From Burkholderiales bacterium (GTDB lineage: Bacteria > Pseudomonadota > Gammaproteobacteria > Burkholderiales > Burkholderiaceae_C): a DNA stretch of 64,000 nucleotides. The DNA lies in assembly GCA_026954015.1 (NCBI GenBank), contig JAIXLP010000028.1, positions 23,085-87,084 of the forward strand. The letters are read 5' to 3'. Positions 20,301 to 29,143 of this stretch are shown here, in pieces; within the stretch, counting starts at the first letter, position 1, and each line of letters opens with the position of its first letter. The position numbers and the translations under genes were made by a program. The notes beneath the pieces are model-generated. The model made no database searches and was not told the DNA's origin. It was given only the letters and a program-made list of their open reading frames with translations.

Positions 20301-20744
20301 ACCATCCTCAAAGCCGCCGCCTGCGCAGCCGACACGCCCGCGCTGCCGCGCACCGAGCAGCACCACGCTCTCACCCAGCAGGGCATGGCGCACATTGCCG
20401 AAGAAGAAAAGTCCACCGGCGGCGCACTGGGCCGCCCCAGTGGCGCACGCTTCAAGACCTACGAGCGCATCAAACGCTGGCGCGAACGGCAGGGCAGCAC
20501 ACGCGACCTGTTCATCACCGACGAACACATCCGCCGCGTTGAGAAGGCGCTGGAAGACATCTACCGCTACCCGCTCACCCAAAGCGCCACCGACACGCTC
20601 AACCGCCAGTTGAAGGCAGGCATCAGCGACCACGACCTGATCGACCTCGTCTTTGCCCTGCGCGGAGACGGCCGCCTGTGCCTGGTGGACGACCAAGACC
20701 AGCAGCGCGAACCCAGCCTCATCTGCTCGCTGGGTCTGGCCTAG
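17347..20744 (+). CDS. PLD-nuclease/SNF2-helicase protein, interrupted by a frameshift at a G tract (possible phase-variable gene)
   Basis: Reading starts MPRIFDNIQQALLP at 17347. After 51 residues (RADFCVGYFNLRGW, the first PLD strand) the frame is lost in a run of nine G and would stop at 17652. The remaining 1081 residues resume in the next frame just after the run. With ten or seven G the product would be about 1131 residues. Domains: PLD-like nuclease with HAKLYLL and GFLGSSNLT near residues 138-157 (the HKD aspartate is not at its usual place), SNF2 Walker A GDVVGLGKSMM near 281, DESH near 352, SATPYN, and motif VI QRAGRVDRIGQ near 820. It is first in an operon with a methylase, an RT and a DprA-like gene. 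A sequencing error is the alternative. Confidence 0.85.
17492..17500 (+). repeat. G9 homopolymer tract inside the helicase gene
   Basis: Nine consecutive G separate the two frames of the PLD/SNF2 gene. Length change by slippage to ten G (or seven) restores one continuous frame. Such tracts are classic phase-variation switches in restriction and surface genes. Confidence 0.8.
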
Positions 20745-20777
20745 CGCGGTGGCTATTCACTCCAAAAATCACTTTTC

Positions 20778-20820
20778 TATAGCTGCTTGCGCTTGATGGA
20801 CGGGCGCTGGAGGCCAATTT
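20778..20820 (+). repeat. Dispersed intergenic element, copy 4
   Basis: tatagctgcttgcgcttg, spacer, cgggcgctggaggccaattt. It fills most of the gap between the helicase and methylase genes, so this host-typical element sits inside the defence operon. Confidence 0.7.
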
Positions 20821-20823
20821 CAT

Positions 20824-23800
20824 ATGAATCTCGACACCACCCGCTTTCAGCACCTGCTGGCCCAGTTCAAGCTGCCGCAACTGTTCAACGAACTGGGCTG
20901 GGATCAGCCCACGCTGAAAGCCCAGTCCATCAGTGCCAGCGGGCAAGACTTCATCCTCACCCCCATCGCCCACAAGCGCGGCGTGGCCGTGCTGCGCTGC
21001 TCGCCTGATGCGCAAGGCCGCATCCCGCCTCGCCCCGTGCTGCTGAAGATTGAGCAAGAAACCCGCAAGATCGCGCACGAACACCTGCTGGTGTTTGCCG
21101 ACGCAGGCGAAACCACCCTCACCTGGCTGTGGGTGCTGCGTGCACCCGGCCAGCCCACCAGCACGCGCACCCACACCTGGCACCAGGGCCAAAGCGGCGA
21201 AGCCCTGCGCCAAAAGCTCTCGCAAATCGTCTGGTCGCTGGAGGAAGAAGAAGCCATCACCCTGACCGACGTGGTCACTGGCCTGCGCAAAGCCTTCGAC
21301 CGCGACCGGGTATCGAAGACTTTCTACGACAAATTCAAGGCCCAGCACGACGCCTTCGCCGCCTTCATTACCGGCCTGAACCAGACGGCAGACCGCGCCT
21401 GGTACGCATCCCTCATGCTCAACCGGCTGATGTTCGTCTATTTCATCCAGAAAAAAGGCTTTCTGGACGGCGACGACAACTACCTGCAACACCGCATGGC
21501 CCAGGTGCAGCAGACGCGGGGCAAGGGCCACTTCCACAGCTTCTACCGCCAGTTTCTGCGCCGCCTGTTCCACGAAGGGCTGGGCCAGCCCCAGCCGCGC
21601 AGCGCGGCGCTCAACGACCTCATCGGCAGCAACATCCCCTATCTGAACGGCGGCCTGTTCGATGTGCACGAGCTGGAGGCCAACAACCAGGGCATCGACG
21701 TGCCCGACGAAGCCTTTGAAAAGCTGTTCGCCTTCTTCGACGCCTGGGACTGGCACCTGGACGACCGCCCGCTCAAAACCGGCACTGAGATCAACCCCGA
21801 CGTGCTGGGCTACATCTTCGAGAAGTACATCAACCAAAAGCAGATGGGCGCGTACTACACCAAGGAAGACATCACCGAATACATCAGCAAGAACACCGTC
21901 ATCCCCCACCTGCTGGGGCAGGCGCGCGAGCGTTGCAAGGTGGCGTTTGAGGGCGAATCATCGGTGTGGAAGCTGCTGCAAACCGAGCCAGACCGCTACA
22001 TCTACCCCGCCATGAAAACCGGCGTCATCGACGCCAGCGGCCAGCCCGTGCCCGAAAGCGCCCTGCCTGATTTTGTGCAAACCGGCATGCACGACGCCAA
22101 GGCCCGCATGTTCGAGCGCCGCTACAACCTGGGCGAAGCCACATTCACCACCGCCACCGGCGAGCGCGGCACCCTGCCGACGGAAACCTGGCGCGAATAT
22201 GTCGATAGGCGCAGCCGCTGCCTGGCCGTGCGCAGCAAGCTGGCCAACGGCGAAGTGCAATCCGCCGACGACCTCATCACGCTGAACCTGGACATCCGCC
22301 AGTTCATGCAGGACGTGATCGACACCAGCACCGGCCCGCAACTGCTGCGCGCCGTGTGGCAAGCCATCGTGGGCCGGGTGCCCGAAAAATCGAACGAGAA
22401 ATTCCGCAACGGCATCACCATCCTCGACCCTACGTGCGGCTCGGGCGCATTTTTGTTCGCCGCGCTCGGCATTCTGGAGCCGCTGTACGAAGCCTGCCTC
22501 GACCGCATGGACAGCTTCGTCGAAGACGCCAAAAAACTGGGCAAGCCCGCCGAAGCGGATTTTGAAAAAGTGCTGGCTGAGGTCGGCAAACACCCCTCGC
22601 GCCGCTACTACATCTACAAAAGCATCATCCTGCACAACCTGTTCGGCGTGGACATCATGGCCGAGGCGGTCGAGATTTGTAAGCTGCGCCTGTTCCTCAA
22701 ACTCGTCTCGCAGGTGGACAAGGGCCAGCAACTGGAGCCGCTGCCGGACATCGACTTCAACATCCGCGCGGGCAATACGCTGGTGGGCTACGCCACCGAA
22801 GCGCAGTTCGACGCATCGGGCGACCTCGCGAGCGACCAGCAGCGCAAAGCCAGCATCAAGGCCGACATTGCCGACCTGGCCGATCTGTTCACCCGCTTCC
22901 GCGAACAGCAGATCGTCCATGGCGGCAAAGTGACCACAGCGGACAAGCAGGCGCTGCGCAGCAGGCTGGGCAGCTTGAATCTGGAACTGGACAAATACTT
23001 GGCACGCGACTACGGCATCGACCCGGACAAGACGAAGGCGTTTGCCGACTGGCGTGCCAGTCACCAGCCATTTCACTGGTTCGCGCAGTTTTACGGCGTG
23101 ATGCGGGAGGGCGGATTCGATGTGGTCATCGGAAATCCACCTTACATCGAATACAGCAAAGTCAGAGAAGAATATTCGATTAGAAATCTCGAAACTGCCG
23201 CATGTGGAAATCTTTGGGCGTTCTGCATTGAGAAGTCGTTTGAGTTGTTATCGCCTGCATCTCACTTCGGAATGATTGTCCCGGTAAGCATCGTATGCAC
23301 GCAGCGGATGAGTGATGTTCAGGATGTAATCTCGGAACAGTCGTCCGCGACTTGGTTCAGCAACTACGCGGAGCGTCCATCAAAGCTTTTCAGCGGCGCA
23401 GAGGTTCTGCTGACGATTGCCATAAGCCACAAGTCTCATGTTAATCGTTGCCATACATTTTCAACGTCGTTAAGAAAATGGCCTTCAGAGTTTCGTGCTC
23501 ACTTGTTTAATACAACTGAATATCTCCATGCAGGCGATCGTCTTCGTAATTACATCATGCCCAAGATTTCATCAGAGCTTGAGGTCGAAGCAATACCAAA
23601 AATCATGTCAAAACTCGGAACTTTAGCAGAAGTTTTTACAAGTCGGTCAGATCACAAGATTTTTTACCGTATCGGAGGTGGTCGGTATTGGAAGATATTC
23701 ACGACCTTTCAGCCACAGTTCATTCTTAACGGGAAACCATCCGTCTCAAGCCGTGAGGCGTATCTCTATTTCGACTCAAAAGACGAGCGTGACATCGCCG

Positions 23801-24174
23801 TCAGCTTGCTCAGTAGTACGCTGTTCTACTGGAATTTCATGCTGACCACGAATGGGCGCGACTTGAATCCGGTCGACCTTAGATCTTTCCCTGTTTCTCC
23901 GAAGAAGCTATCGACTGATGCGAGGAAAAATCTCATCGGTCTGTCATCCGACCTGATGAAGAGTTATCGCAAACACAAGGAAACGAAGGAAAAGACATCG
24001 AAATCAACTGGTCAACTCGTGTATGAGGAGTTCTACCCGAGGCTGTCCAAAGATGTCATTGATGAAATTGACAGGGTCATCTACTCAGAGCTTGGTCTAT
24101 CTGTAGAGCAGCAAGATTTTCTGCTCAACTTTGAAGTCAAATACCGCATGGGCGGCACGAGCGACGACGAATGA
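20824..24174 (+). CDS. Eco57I-like adenine DNA methyltransferase (type IIG/BREX-DISARM-like)
   Basis: A 1116-residue protein. Segment GAYYTKEDITEYI near residue 341 precedes the methylase core. Motif I ILDPTCGSGAFLF is near 535 and the catalytic motif IV IGNPPYIEY near 769, the N6-adenine type. The N-terminal 340 residues have no clear nuclease motif. From about 23,140 (residue 772 on) codons turn visibly AT-richer, and this part should hold the target-recognition domain, so specificity was probably exchanged. It follows the PLD/SNF2 gene by 79 nt and overlaps the RT gene by 4 nt. It most likely marks self DNA for the helicase-nuclease. A standalone type IIG enzyme is the alternative. Confidence 0.88.
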   Translation: MNLDTTRFQHLLAQFKLPQLFNELGWDQPTLKAQSISASGQDFILTPIAHKRGVAVLRCSPDAQGRIPPRPVLLKIEQETRKIAHEHLLVFADAGETTLTWLWVLRAPGQPTSTRTHTWHQGQSGEALRQKLSQIVWSLEEEEAITLTDVVTGLRKAFDRDRVSKTFYDKFKAQHDAFAAFITGLNQTADRAWYASLMLNRLMFVYFIQKKGFLDGDDNYLQHRMAQVQQTRGKGHFHSFYRQFLRRLFHEGLGQPQPRSAALNDLIGSNIPYLNGGLFDVHELEANNQGIDVPDEAFEKLFAFFDAWDWHLDDRPLKTGTEINPDVLGYIFEKYINQKQMGAYYTKEDITEYISKNTVIPHLLGQARERCKVAFEGESSVWKLLQTEPDRYIYPAMKTGVIDASGQPVPESALPDFVQTGMHDAKARMFERRYNLGEATFTTATGERGTLPTETWREYVDRRSRCLAVRSKLANGEVQSADDLITLNLDIRQFMQDVIDTSTGPQLLRAVWQAIVGRVPEKSNEKFRNGITILDPTCGSGAFLFAALGILEPLYEACLDRMDSFVEDAKKLGKPAEADFEKVLAEVGKHPSRRYYIYKSIILHNLFGVDIMAEAVEICKLRLFLKLVSQVDKGQQLEPLPDIDFNIRAGNTLVGYATEAQFDASGDLASDQQRKASIKADIADLADLFTRFREQQIVHGGKVTTADKQALRSRLGSLNLELDKYLARDYGIDPDKTKAFADWRASHQPFHWFAQFYGVMREGGFDVVIGNPPYIEYSKVREEYSIRNLETAACGNLWAFCIEKSFELLSPASHFGMIVPVSIVCTQRMSDVQDVISEQSSATWFSNYAERPSKLFSGAEVLLTIAISHKSHVNRCHTFSTSLRKWPSEFRAHLFNTTEYLHAGDRLRNYIMPKISSELEVEAIPKIMSKLGTLAEVFTSRSDHKIFYRIGGGRYWKIFTTFQPQFILNGKPSVSSREAYLYFDSKDERDIAVSLLSSTLFYWNFMLTTNGRDLNPVDLRSFPVSPKKLSTDARKNLIGLSSDLMKSYRKHKETKEKTSKSTGQLVYEEFYPRLSKDVIDEIDRVIYSELGLSVEQQDFLLNFEVKYRMGGTSDDE

Positions 24175-25715
24175 ACCCTGCGCCAACAGCGCAGCAACCT
24201 GCCGCCGCCATCCGTAAATCCATTCTTGATCTTTCCCATCAAGAGGCACGCGCGTTCTTGCTGAAGGCCGAAAACTATTGCAACTTGGAACTACCGCCCT
24301 ACATCGCCTTTCAGGCGTTGCTGAATGGAGTGGATCAAGTTCTGACCGACAAAAAGCTGTCCAGCATGGCCAAGATGAAAGAGGTGCGTGACCACGATGA
24401 TGTGAACCACACCATCCTGCACAACAAGGATGGCCGGTACGCATGGCGGCCATTCCAGTTGATTCACCCTGCGCTGTACGTTTCGCTGGTGCATGTGATC
24501 ACGGATGAGGCGCAATGGGCGTTCATCCGCGACCGGTTCCAGTCCTTCGCCAAAAATCCAAACATCCGCTGCCTGAGCCTGCCCGTTGCTTCAACCACGG
24601 AGCAAACGGATCGTGCGGAGCAGGTCTCGCAGTGGTGGCAGCAAGTGGAGCAACGCGCCATCGCGCTTTCGCTGGACTACGACCATGTGCTGGAAACCGA
24701 CATCACCGACTGCTACGGCGCGATTTACACGCACTCCATTGCCTGGGTCTTGCACACCAAGCCTGTGGCAAAGGCAAAACGCACAGACGCAACACTGATT
24801 GGCAATGTCATCGATAACCACATCCAGGACATGCGCCACGGCCAGACCAACGGCATACCTCAGGGTTCCGTGCTGATGGATTTCATCGCAGAGATGGTGC
24901 TTGGCTTCACCGACCTGGAACTGTCAAAAATTCTGACGCAGGAGGACATCTCGGATTTCCACATCCTTCGCTATCGGGACGACTACAGGGTGTTCGTCAA
25001 TAACCCGCAGGATGGCGATGCCATCATCAAGGCCATCACCGAAATTACCGCCAGCCTTGGTCTGAAGCTCAACCCATCAAAGACCCGTGCAAGCGCGGAC
25101 GTGGTGCGCTCATCCATCAAGAACGACAAGATGGCATGGATGAGCCGCAAGCAACGCGAGCGGGATTTACAAAAGCACCTGCTGCTCATCCACGACCACG
25201 CCAACAGCTACCCCAACTCCGGCAGTCTCGCGCGCGCATTGGGCGACTACCAAAAGCGGCTGATGAAAGCGACACTCCAGCAAGACAGCCTGATGCCAAT
25301 GATCGCCATCACGGTGGACATCGCCTGGCGAAACCCGCGCACCTATGCCGTATCTGCCGCAATACTCAGCCTGCTTCTGGAAAAGATGGAAGATGACGCC
25401 GAGAAGGTTGCCACGGTGCAGCGTATTCAGAAGAAGTTCAGCAAACTCCCGAATACCGGCCACATGCAGCTTTGGTTGCAGCGCGTGACGCTGCCGATCA
25501 GCAAGTACATTGACTACGACGAAGCTCTCTGCAAACTGGTGGTTGAAGAAAGTACCCGGCTATGGAACACCGACTGGATTTCATCCGGCGGCTTGAAAAG
25601 CGCGGTAGATGCACGCAAAGCCATCGACAAAACGGCCCGCGACCAACTTGCGCCCACCATCCAGCGCGATGAGTTTGAGCTGTTCCTGTCAAATCTGGAC
25701 GGGTATGACGGATAA
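24171..25715 (+). CDS. Reverse transcriptase of the defence (UG/Abi-like) type
   Basis: A 514-residue protein with RT palm motifs. Motif A is LETDITDCYGAIYTH near residues 175-189, motif B TNGIPQGSVLMDF near 226, and the catalytic motif C LRYRDDYRVF near 266 (YxDD form). About 170 residues precede motif A and about 240 helical residues follow the palm. There is no maturase, endonuclease or integrase domain, and no retron-like noncoding RNA or DGR repeat nearby. Its ATG overlaps the methylase stop (ATGA), so it is translated with it. Known unknown-group RTs (DRT, AbiA, AbiK) block phage. I cannot assign a subclass. Confidence 0.9.
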   Translation: MNPAPTAQQPAAAIRKSILDLSHQEARAFLLKAENYCNLELPPYIAFQALLNGVDQVLTDKKLSSMAKMKEVRDHDDVNHTILHNKDGRYAWRPFQLIHPALYVSLVHVITDEAQWAFIRDRFQSFAKNPNIRCLSLPVASTTEQTDRAEQVSQWWQQVEQRAIALSLDYDHVLETDITDCYGAIYTHSIAWVLHTKPVAKAKRTDATLIGNVIDNHIQDMRHGQTNGIPQGSVLMDFIAEMVLGFTDLELSKILTQEDISDFHILRYRDDYRVFVNNPQDGDAIIKAITEITASLGLKLNPSKTRASADVVRSSIKNDKMAWMSRKQRERDLQKHLLLIHDHANSYPNSGSLARALGDYQKRLMKATLQQDSLMPMIAITVDIAWRNPRTYAVSAAILSLLLEKMEDDAEKVATVQRIQKKFSKLPNTGHMQLWLQRVTLPISKYIDYDEALCKLVVEESTRLWNTDWISSGGLKSAVDARKAIDKTARDQLAPTIQRDEFELFLSNLDGYDG

Positions 25716-25720
25716 CCGCC

Positions 25721-26200
25721 ATGAAACCTGCGTTCATCCCCCTGCCGCCACACCTCGCCCCGCACATCCCCGCTGACGTGGCGCAGCGCCTCGTCGGCAT
25801 CGGCAACGCCGCCTTGCTGGCCGAGCCGCTGCTGGGCTTCATCGCCTCGCGCCAATGCCCCGGCCATGTCTTCATCGAAACGCTGGATCGCGTGCCGCAA
25901 TGGGCCAGCGCGGGTCGCGTGCTCATCAGTGGCTTTCATTCCCCGCTGGAGCAGCAGGTGCTGCGCTCCCTGCTGCGCCGCCAGGGCCACGCCGTCAAAC
26001 TGCTGGCCCGCCACCTGCCCGCAGACCGCGCCTGGCGCCCCACCGCCGAAGAACGCGAGCCGCTGGCCCAGGGCCGCCTGCTCATCCTCAGCGCCAGCCC
26101 CGCCGCAGAAGCCCGCACGACCCGTGCATCGTCCATTGCCCGCAACCGCCTGGTGCTGGCGCTTGCCACCGAAGCCTTGCGGATTTCGGCCAGTGACTAA
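25721..26200 (+). CDS. DprA/SLOG-like Rossmann-fold protein
   Basis: A 159-residue protein. GIGNAALLAEPLLGFIASRQCPG near the start, GRVLISGFHSPLEQQVL near residues 66-82, QGRLLILS and a final RNRLVLALATEAL match the order of segments I know from DprA/Smf-related (SLOG superfamily) proteins, without the N-terminal SAM and C-terminal DML1 domains of true DprA. SLOG proteins bind nucleotides or single-stranded DNA ends and recur in defence islands. It starts 5 nt after the RT stop, so it is the fourth gene of the operon. Confidence 0.7.
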   Translation: MKPAFIPLPPHLAPHIPADVAQRLVGIGNAALLAEPLLGFIASRQCPGHVFIETLDRVPQWASAGRVLISGFHSPLEQQVLRSLLRRQGHAVKLLARHLPADRAWRPTAEEREPLAQGRLLILSASPAAEARTTRASSIARNRLVLALATEALRISASD

Positions 26201-26239
26201 AATCCACCCCATTCCACCACCTTTTTCAAGCGCGCATCC

Positions 26240-26452
26240 ATGAACCTCGCCACCCGCATCTACGACAAGGCCCTGTCGCTGCCCCAGCAGGCGGCCAGCG
26301 AGGTGCTGCATTTCGCGGAGTTCCTGGCCGCCCGGCACGCCAAGCCCGCTGCGCAGCAGGCCGCGAAGCAGGATGCAGGCGCGTTCTACGCCCGCTACCA
26401 GGCCGACCTGTCCGGCTACCGCTTCGACCGCGACGAAGCCAACGCGCGCTGA
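26240..26452 (+). CDS. vapB: VapB-like antitoxin (DUF2281 type)
   Basis: A 70-residue protein opening TRIYDKALSLPQQAASEVLHFAEFLAA, the usual helical N-terminus of DUF2281 antitoxins. A charged tail (YRFDRDEANAR) follows that would wrap the toxin. It ends 4 nt before the PIN-domain gene. It should neutralise that toxin and repress the pair's promoter. Confidence 0.8.
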   Translation: MNLATRIYDKALSLPQQAASEVLHFAEFLAARHAKPAAQQAAKQDAGAFYARYQADLSGYRFDRDEANAR

Positions 26453-26456
26453 GGCC

Positions 26457-26873
26457 ATGCCCAAGGCGTTTCTCGACAGCAATGTCTTGATTTACGCGCT
26501 GGGCCAGGAGCCAGTGAAAAAAGCGGCAGCCGTCGCGCTGCTTGATGCGTCAGCCACGATTTCAGTGCAGGTGCTGGGCGAAATCGCCAACGTCATGCGG
26601 CGCAAGCTCGACTTCACGCCGCAGCAGGCCGGGGAAGTGATTGCCGACCTGATCGACCGGCTGGACGTGGTTCTCGTCGGTGCGCAGACCGTGCGGCATG
26701 CGTTGGAGCTGGCGCAGCGCCATTCGCTCTCGCACTTTGACGCACAAATCGTCGCTAGCGCACTCGAAGCGGATTGCGAGGTGCTGTTTTCGGAAGACAT
26801 GCAGGCTGGACATGTGTTTGAACAGCGGTTGCGCATCGTCAATCCATTCTTGGACACTTCGCCCAGTTCGTAG
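26457..26873 (+). CDS. vapC: PIN-domain ribonuclease toxin (VapC-like)
   Basis: A 138-residue PIN domain. The acidic residues expected for the metal site appear in FLDSNVLIYA (residues 5-14), in EIANVMRRK near residue 41, in SHFDAQIVASAL near 98 and in VLFSEDMQ near 115. Such toxins cleave tRNA or rRNA. I start at the ATG at 26457; a longer frame upstream would overlap the antitoxin gene. The pair sits directly after the RT operon and may stabilise the island. Confidence 0.87.
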   Translation: MPKAFLDSNVLIYALGQEPVKKAAAVALLDASATISVQVLGEIANVMRRKLDFTPQQAGEVIADLIDRLDVVLVGAQTVRHALELAQRHSLSHFDAQIVASALEADCEVLFSEDMQAGHVFEQRLRIVNPFLDTSPSS

Positions 26874-26962
26874 GGGTACAGGCACGGGCATGCAGGTGTG
26901 CCGCATGGCGCAGCCGCTGCTGCCGCAACACTGGCGCGCAATCAGTGGGTCATCACCCTCGC

Positions 26963-27244
26963 CGATGGAGTCAGCATCCCCCACCAGTCCGTTGCACCAC
27001 AAGCCATGCGCTTCATGGTGGGTGTTCTGCTCGTCGATCCAATCCTCGTACGTCTCGTTGAACTCGCGCTTGCGCTGCGCCAACGTTTTTTGCTGCTCCA
27101 GTGCGGCAAGTGTTCGGCATAGCGCGCTGCGGAAATGATGACGCCCGCCACCCGCTCGTTCTTGCGCACGTGCACGGGCTCACGCTCGGCTTGGCTGAGG
27201 TAATAGCCAAAGCGGTTCTTGGCTTCGGCGGCGGTAATTCGCAT
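26963..27244 (-). pseudogene. Frameshifted Phd-type antitoxin remnant
   Basis: From the ATG at 27244 (GGAG upstream) the frame reads MRITAAEAKNRFGYYLSQAE and continues to SAARYAEH. It then fails: the family-typical continuation LAALEQQKTLAQRKREFNET is in the next frame from about 27110. One missing base near 27108-27112 explains this. The second frame runs on past the normal end into antisense of vapC, so the 3' end (approximate here) was probably lost. No partner toxin remains. Confidence 0.75.
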
Positions 27245-27309
27245 GGCTTCTCCGTACCAAGGGCGCGAATGGCCATCTTCGCCATTCGGCGGACCATGCG
27301 CCGCTTCGC

Positions 27310-29106
27310 TTACTGCGCTGGCGCCAGGTTGCGCAACCGAATGTGCAGCTCGCGCAGCTGCTTCTCGTCCACCAGCGAAGGCGCCTGCGTGAGCAGATCC
27401 TGCGCGCGCTGGGTCTTGGGGAAGGCGATCACGTCGCGGATCGATTCGGCGCCGGTCATCAAGGTGATGAGCCGATCCAGCCCGAAGGCCAGGCCGCCGT
27501 GCGGGGGCGCGCCGTACTGCAGCGCGTCGAGCAGGTAGCCGAACTTGGCGCGCGCTTCCTCGGGGCCGATCTTGAGCGCGGAGAACACCTTGCTCTGCAC
27601 GTCGGCGCGGTGGATACGCACCGAGCCACCGCCGAGCTCCCAGCCGTTGAGCACCATGTCGTAGGCCTTGGACAGGCAGGCGCCGGGGTCGGTTTCCATG
27701 AGGTTCTCGTGGCCGTCCTTGGGCGAGGTGAACGGATGGTGCACCGCCACCCAGCGGTCTTCCTCGTCGTCGTGCTCGAACATCGGGAAGTCCACCACCC
27801 ACAGCGGCGCCCAACGATTCTCGAACAGGCCGTGCTGGCGGCCGAATTCGCCCAGGCCCACCTTCAGGCGCAGCGCGCCGATGCTGTCGTTGACGATCTT
27901 GGCCTTGTCGGCGCCGAAGAAGATCACGTCGCCGTCCTGCGCACCGGTGCGCCTGAGGACTTCAGCGATCGCTGCGTCATGCAGGTTCTTGACGATGGGC
28001 GACTGCAGGCCGTCCCTGCCCTTGGCCGCTTCGTTGACCTTGATCCAGGCCAGGCCCTTGGCGCCGTAGATCTTCACGAAGTCGGTGTAGCCATCGATCT
28101 CCCCGCGCGAGATCTGCGCGCCGCCCGGCACGCGCAGGGCCACCACGCGCCCGCCCGGCGTCGTCGCGGGGGCGGAGAACACCTTGAAGTCCACGTCGGC
28201 CATCACGTCGGTCAGCTCGGTGAATTCGAGCTTGACGCGCAGGTCGGGCTTGTCCGAGCCGAAGCGGTGCATGGCCTCGGCGTACTTCATCACGGGGAAC
28301 TCGCCCAGGTCGACGCCGAGCTGCTGCTGGAACACTTCCTTGATCATGCGCTGGAAGATGGCGCGGATCTCTTCCTCGTTCAGGAACGAGGTCTCGCAGT
28401 CGATCTGCGTGAACTCGGGCTGGCGGTCGGCGCGCAAGTCTTCGTCGCGGAAGCACTTGGTAATTTGGTAGTAGCGGTCATAGCCGGCCACCATCAGCAT
28501 CTGTTTGTACAGCTGGGGCGATTGCGGCAAGGCAAAAAATTGGCCGTCATGCACGCGGCTGGGCACCAGATAATCCCGTGCGCCTTCGGGGGTGGATTTG
28601 CCCAGCATGGGCGTTTCGATGTCGATAAAGCCTTCTTTATCCAGGAAGTTGCGCACTTGGATGGCCGTTTTGTAGCGCAGCATCATGTTGCGCTGCATGG
28701 CGGGGCGGCGCAGGTCAATCACGCGGTGGGTCAGGCGCACGTTTTCCGACAGGTTGTCATCGTCCAACTGGAACGGGGGCGTGACCGAGGCGTTGAGCAC
28801 CGTCAGCTCATGGCACAGCACTTCGATCTGGCCGCTTTTGAGCTTGTCGTTGGTCGTGCCCTCAGGGCGGGCACGCACCAAGCCCTTGATCTGAATGCAA
28901 AACTCGTTGCGGATGTCCTCGGCCACTTTGAACATCTCGGGGCGGTCGGGGTCGCAGACCACCTGCACGTAGCCTTCGCGGTCGCGCAGGTCGATGAAGA
29001 TCACGCCGCCGTGGTCGCGGCGGCGGTTCACCCAGCCGCACAGGGTGACGGTTTGGCCCATCAGGGCTTCGGTCACGAGACCGCAGTAGTGGGAACGCAT
29101 GGCCAT
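27310..29106 (-). CDS. aspS: Aspartyl-tRNA synthetase
   Basis: A 598-residue class II synthetase that charges tRNA with aspartate. The N-terminal anticodon-binding OB fold has [20 protein letters not shown] near residue 23. Motif 2 is [16 protein letters not shown] near 220, and motif 3 [10 protein letters not shown] lies near the C-terminus. The bacterial-type GAD insertion accounts for the length. The start could be 29106 or 29100; AGGAAG lies upstream of both. It is last of a long co-directional gene run with the DUF502 and FmdB genes. Confidence 0.96.
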   Translation of the reverse strand: MAMRSHYCGLVTEALMGQTVTLCGWVNRRRDHGGVIFIDLRDREGYVQVVCDPDRPEMFKVAEDIRNEFCIQIKGLVRARPEGTTNDKLKSGQIEVLCHELTVLNASVTPPFQLDDDNLSENVRLTHRVIDLRRPAMQRNMMLRYKTAIQVRNFLDKEGFIDIETPMLGKSTPEGARDYLVPSRVHDGQFFALPQSPQLYKQMLMVAGYDRYYQITKCFRDEDLRADRQPEFTQIDCETSFLNEEEIRAIFQRMIKEVFQQQLGVDLGEFPVMKYAEAMHRFGSDKPDLRVKLEFTELTDVMADVDFKVFSAPATTPGGRVVALRVPGGAQISRGEIDGYTDFVKIYGAKGLAWIKVNEAAKGRDGLQSPIVKNLHDAAIAEVLRRTGAQDGDVIFFGADKAKIVNDSIGALRLKVGLGEFGRQHGLFENRWAPLWVVDFPMFEHDDEEDRWVAVHHPFTSPKDGHENLMETDPGACLSKAYDMVLNGWELGGGSVRIHRADVQSKVFSALKIGPEEARAKFGYLLDALQYGAPPHGGLAFGLDRLITLMTGAESIRDVIAFPKTQRAQDLLTQAPSLVDEKQLRELHIRLRNLAPAQ

Positions 29107-29143
29107 GGGGATACTTCCTGCGCCCACGCGGGACGCCTTGGGG

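Noticed and set aside
18408..20696. A 762-codon frame antisense to the SNF2 helicase
   Set aside because: The plus strand carries all helicase motifs in order; the antisense product has none.
17347..24174. Calling the helicase-methylase pair a complete DISARM or BREX system
   Set aside because: drmA, drmB, pglZ and brx genes are absent; only the SNF2, PLD and methylase parts resemble those systems.
24171..25715. Reading the RT as a retron, group II intron or diversity-generating RT
   Set aside because: No structured noncoding RNA gap, no intron domains, no maturase region and no template/variable repeat pair nearby.
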